DNA of 6,263 nucleotides, taken from assembly GCA_916048115.1 (NCBI GenBank), contig CAJZGQ010000066.1, positions 1 through 6,263 of the forward strand, in the 5' to 3' direction. Under the pieces are notes generated by a model, which saw only the letters and a list, made by a program, of their open reading frames with translations, had not been told where the DNA came from and did not search any database. Positions 5,384 to 6,263 of the stretch are shown piece by piece. The position numbers and the translations under genes were made by a program. The stretch is from an uncultured Streptococcus sp. (lineage in GTDB: Bacteria; Bacillota; Bacilli; Lactobacillales; Streptococcaceae). Every line of letters begins with the position of its first letter. Position 1 is the stretch's first letter.

Positions 5384-5794
5384 TTATAAAGCATCGACTA
5401 AGTCCATCAATATTTCCATAGGAGTTTTTCTCCTACGACCATTAACAGTTTCGACCATGTTATAAACTTTTAAACGATTGTCATTACTAAAGACAAACTC
5501 AAAGCGGAATTCGCGTCCATTGGGTGCCACTGTATCAAATTTTGTTTTATATTTATCATGAACAGGGCTAACTGGAAATTTATTGAAGAGCAAGCGTCGT
5601 TTCTCTCCTGCTTCTTTCAGACAGTTTTCTAGCTCCTGACAATAGCTATAAAACAGCTGATAGAGGTCTTCTTCTGAAATTCTTCTTCTCCGAACTAATG
5701 ATGTAAAATCCGAAAAATTTCTGCGCGGGATGTCAATACTAAATGAAAATCCCTCCTGATTGATTCTTTCTAAAAATGCATCTCTTGAAATCAT
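5384..5794 (-). CDS. Hypothetical protein, downstream copy of a tandem paralog pair
   Basis: I do not recognise this 136-residue protein. It is charged, has no signal peptide or membrane helix, and is clearly a paralog of the protein encoded just upstream. Shared blocks are NQEGFSF (12-18), SLVxRxRxSEExLYQ (32-46), NGREFRFEF (92-100), VYN (110-112) and ETVNGR (115-120), with about half the first 57 residues identical by eye. Compared with its partner it has an insertion of roughly 14 residues around 68-85 (includes FPVSP). The start is ATG 5794 because it aligns with the partner's first residue, and the bases before it (AGAAAGAGTAGTTCT) resemble the partner's ribosome-site region. Longer in-frame readings from ATG 5848 or TTG 5854 would add 18-20 residues without counterpart in the partner. 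From TTG 5854 the gene would overlap the upstream stop by 4 nt. It likely shares a transcript with its partner, ending at 5155-5187. Confidence 0.7.
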   Translation of the reverse strand: MISRDAFLERINQEGFSFSIDIPRRNFSDFTSLVRRRRISEEDLYQLFYSYCQELENCLKEAGEKRRLLFNKFPVSPVHDKYKTKFDTVAPNGREFRFEFVFSNDNRLKVYNMVETVNGRRRKTPMEILMDLVDAL

Positions 5795-5850
5795 AGAACT
5801 ACTCTTTCTTTTATCAATCTTTAGCGAACCCTTATTGTTTATATACATCG

Positions 5851-6216
5851 TCAATCCATTATGTAATCAAGCAGGTCCATCAGGGTGAGTTTCTTACGAC
5901 CATTGACGGTCTCAAAGAGATTATAAACTCTTAGTTCTTGGTTCTTTTTAAAAGCAAACTCAAAGCGAAACTCCCGGCCATTGCATGCCACTACATAAAA
6001 TCCGGTCTGATACTTCCTCTTATCCTCTACTACTTTCATTTGCCGGTCTTCTACCTCTCTACAAAGTAAAAGAAAGATCTGATAGAGTTGCTCCTCAGAG
6101 AGCCTTTTTCTCCAAACCAATGACTTGAAGTTAGTGTACCGCCACCATGGGATTTGGATGTTGAAGGAAAAACCTTCCTGATTGGCTTTATCGATAAATG
6201 CTTTTCTGGAGACCAT
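5851..6216 (-). CDS. Hypothetical protein, upstream copy of a tandem paralog pair
   Basis: This 121-residue protein has no function that I recognise. It is predicted to be cytosolic, with many Lys, Arg and Glu residues and no signal peptide or membrane helix. The conserved blocks shared with the downstream copy are NQEGFSF (12-18), SLVWRKRLSEEQLYQ (32-46), NGREFRFEF (79-87), RVYN (96-99) and ETVNGR (102-107). The alternating aromatic and charged NGREFRFEF segment looks like a beta strand, and 40-57 like a helix. The start ATG 6216 is well supported by AAGGGGA 7 nt upstream and a TATAAT promoter about 37 nt upstream. It is the first gene of a two-gene unit. The pair layout could suit an immunity, regulatory or nucleic-acid-binding protein, but nothing in the sequence decides between these. 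Confidence 0.75.
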   Translation of the reverse strand: MVSRKAFIDKANQEGFSFNIQIPWWRYTNFKSLVWRKRLSEEQLYQIFLLLCREVEDRQMKVVEDKRKYQTGFYVVACNGREFRFEFAFKKNQELRVYNLFETVNGRKKLTLMDLLDYIMD

Positions 6217-6252
6217 ACTACTTCCCCTTCTATTGGAACATCGTTTGACTCT

Positions 6253-6261
6253 ATTATACCA
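6253..6261 (-). promoter_or_regulatory. Extended -10 promoter of the tandem paralog genes
   Basis: On the minus strand TGG precedes a perfect TATAAT (6258-6253). The start of transcription would be near 6246, leaving a leader of about 30 nt that contains the AAGGGGA ribosome site of the 6216 gene. The -35 region lies outside the window. Confidence 0.65.
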
Positions 6262-6263
6262 TC

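Noticed and set aside
6232..6243. Minus-strand ATG with a three-codon frame (M-F-Q-stop) before the 6216 gene
   Set aside because: It lies only a few bases after the predicted transcript start, lacks a ribosome site and is too short to support as a leader peptide.
1..6263. CRISPR array, tRNA or rRNA genes
   Set aside because: No regularly spaced direct repeats and no tRNA- or rRNA-like sequence were seen on either strand.

Overview
The window looks like part of a Streptococcus chromosome, probably an oral or viridans-type species. It is low to moderate in GC. The partial ParE and the PlsY both read as streptococcal by eye, and a parE/plsY divergent pair is familiar from that genus. I could not run a search, so the species is left open.

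Layout. (1) 1-391, minus: the first 130 codons of parE (topoisomerase IV subunit B), running off the left edge. (2) 392-578: a divergent intergenic region with the parE promoter, two palindromes and an extended -10 for plsY. (3) 579-1223, plus: plsY, ending inside a 13-bp perfect hairpin that serves as a bidirectional terminator. (4) 1265-5073, minus: a tight four-gene operon. In transcription order it encodes a short-chain dehydrogenase/reductase (SDR), a membrane GT21-type (ceramide glucosyltransferase-like) glycosyltransferase, a small alpha/beta-hydrolase-like protein and a GT1 (UGT/MGT-like) glycosyltransferase. (5) 5074-5383: a 310-bp gap with structured DNA. It holds an 8-bp inverted repeat over the SDR promoter, an 81-bp mini-element-like unit with 8-bp terminal inverted repeats enclosing a terminator hairpin, and a degraded 3' end of an IS30-family transposase. 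(6) 5384-6216, minus: two tandem paralogous small proteins of unknown function with their own promoter at the right edge.

How the genes fit together. PlsY starts phospholipid synthesis and ParE is a housekeeping topoisomerase subunit; both are core genes. The four-gene operon looks like an accessory pathway. A lipid-facing GT21 enzyme, a soluble GT1 enzyme, an SDR with a hydrophobic basic C-terminal tail and a hydrolase-fold protein together suggest making and glycosylating a hydrophobic molecule, such as a glycolipid, in or at the membrane. The exact product cannot be read from sequence. The IS30 relic and the mini-element between this operon and the paralog pair suggest that this side of plsY has been a site of insertion and rearrangement.

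Most worth a second look: the SDR-GT21-hydrolase-GT1 operon as a possible undescribed streptococcal glycolipid pathway; the twin 'promoter directly on ATG' (leaderless) architecture of plsY and the operon; the 81-bp mini-element; and the uncharacterised tandem paralogs.
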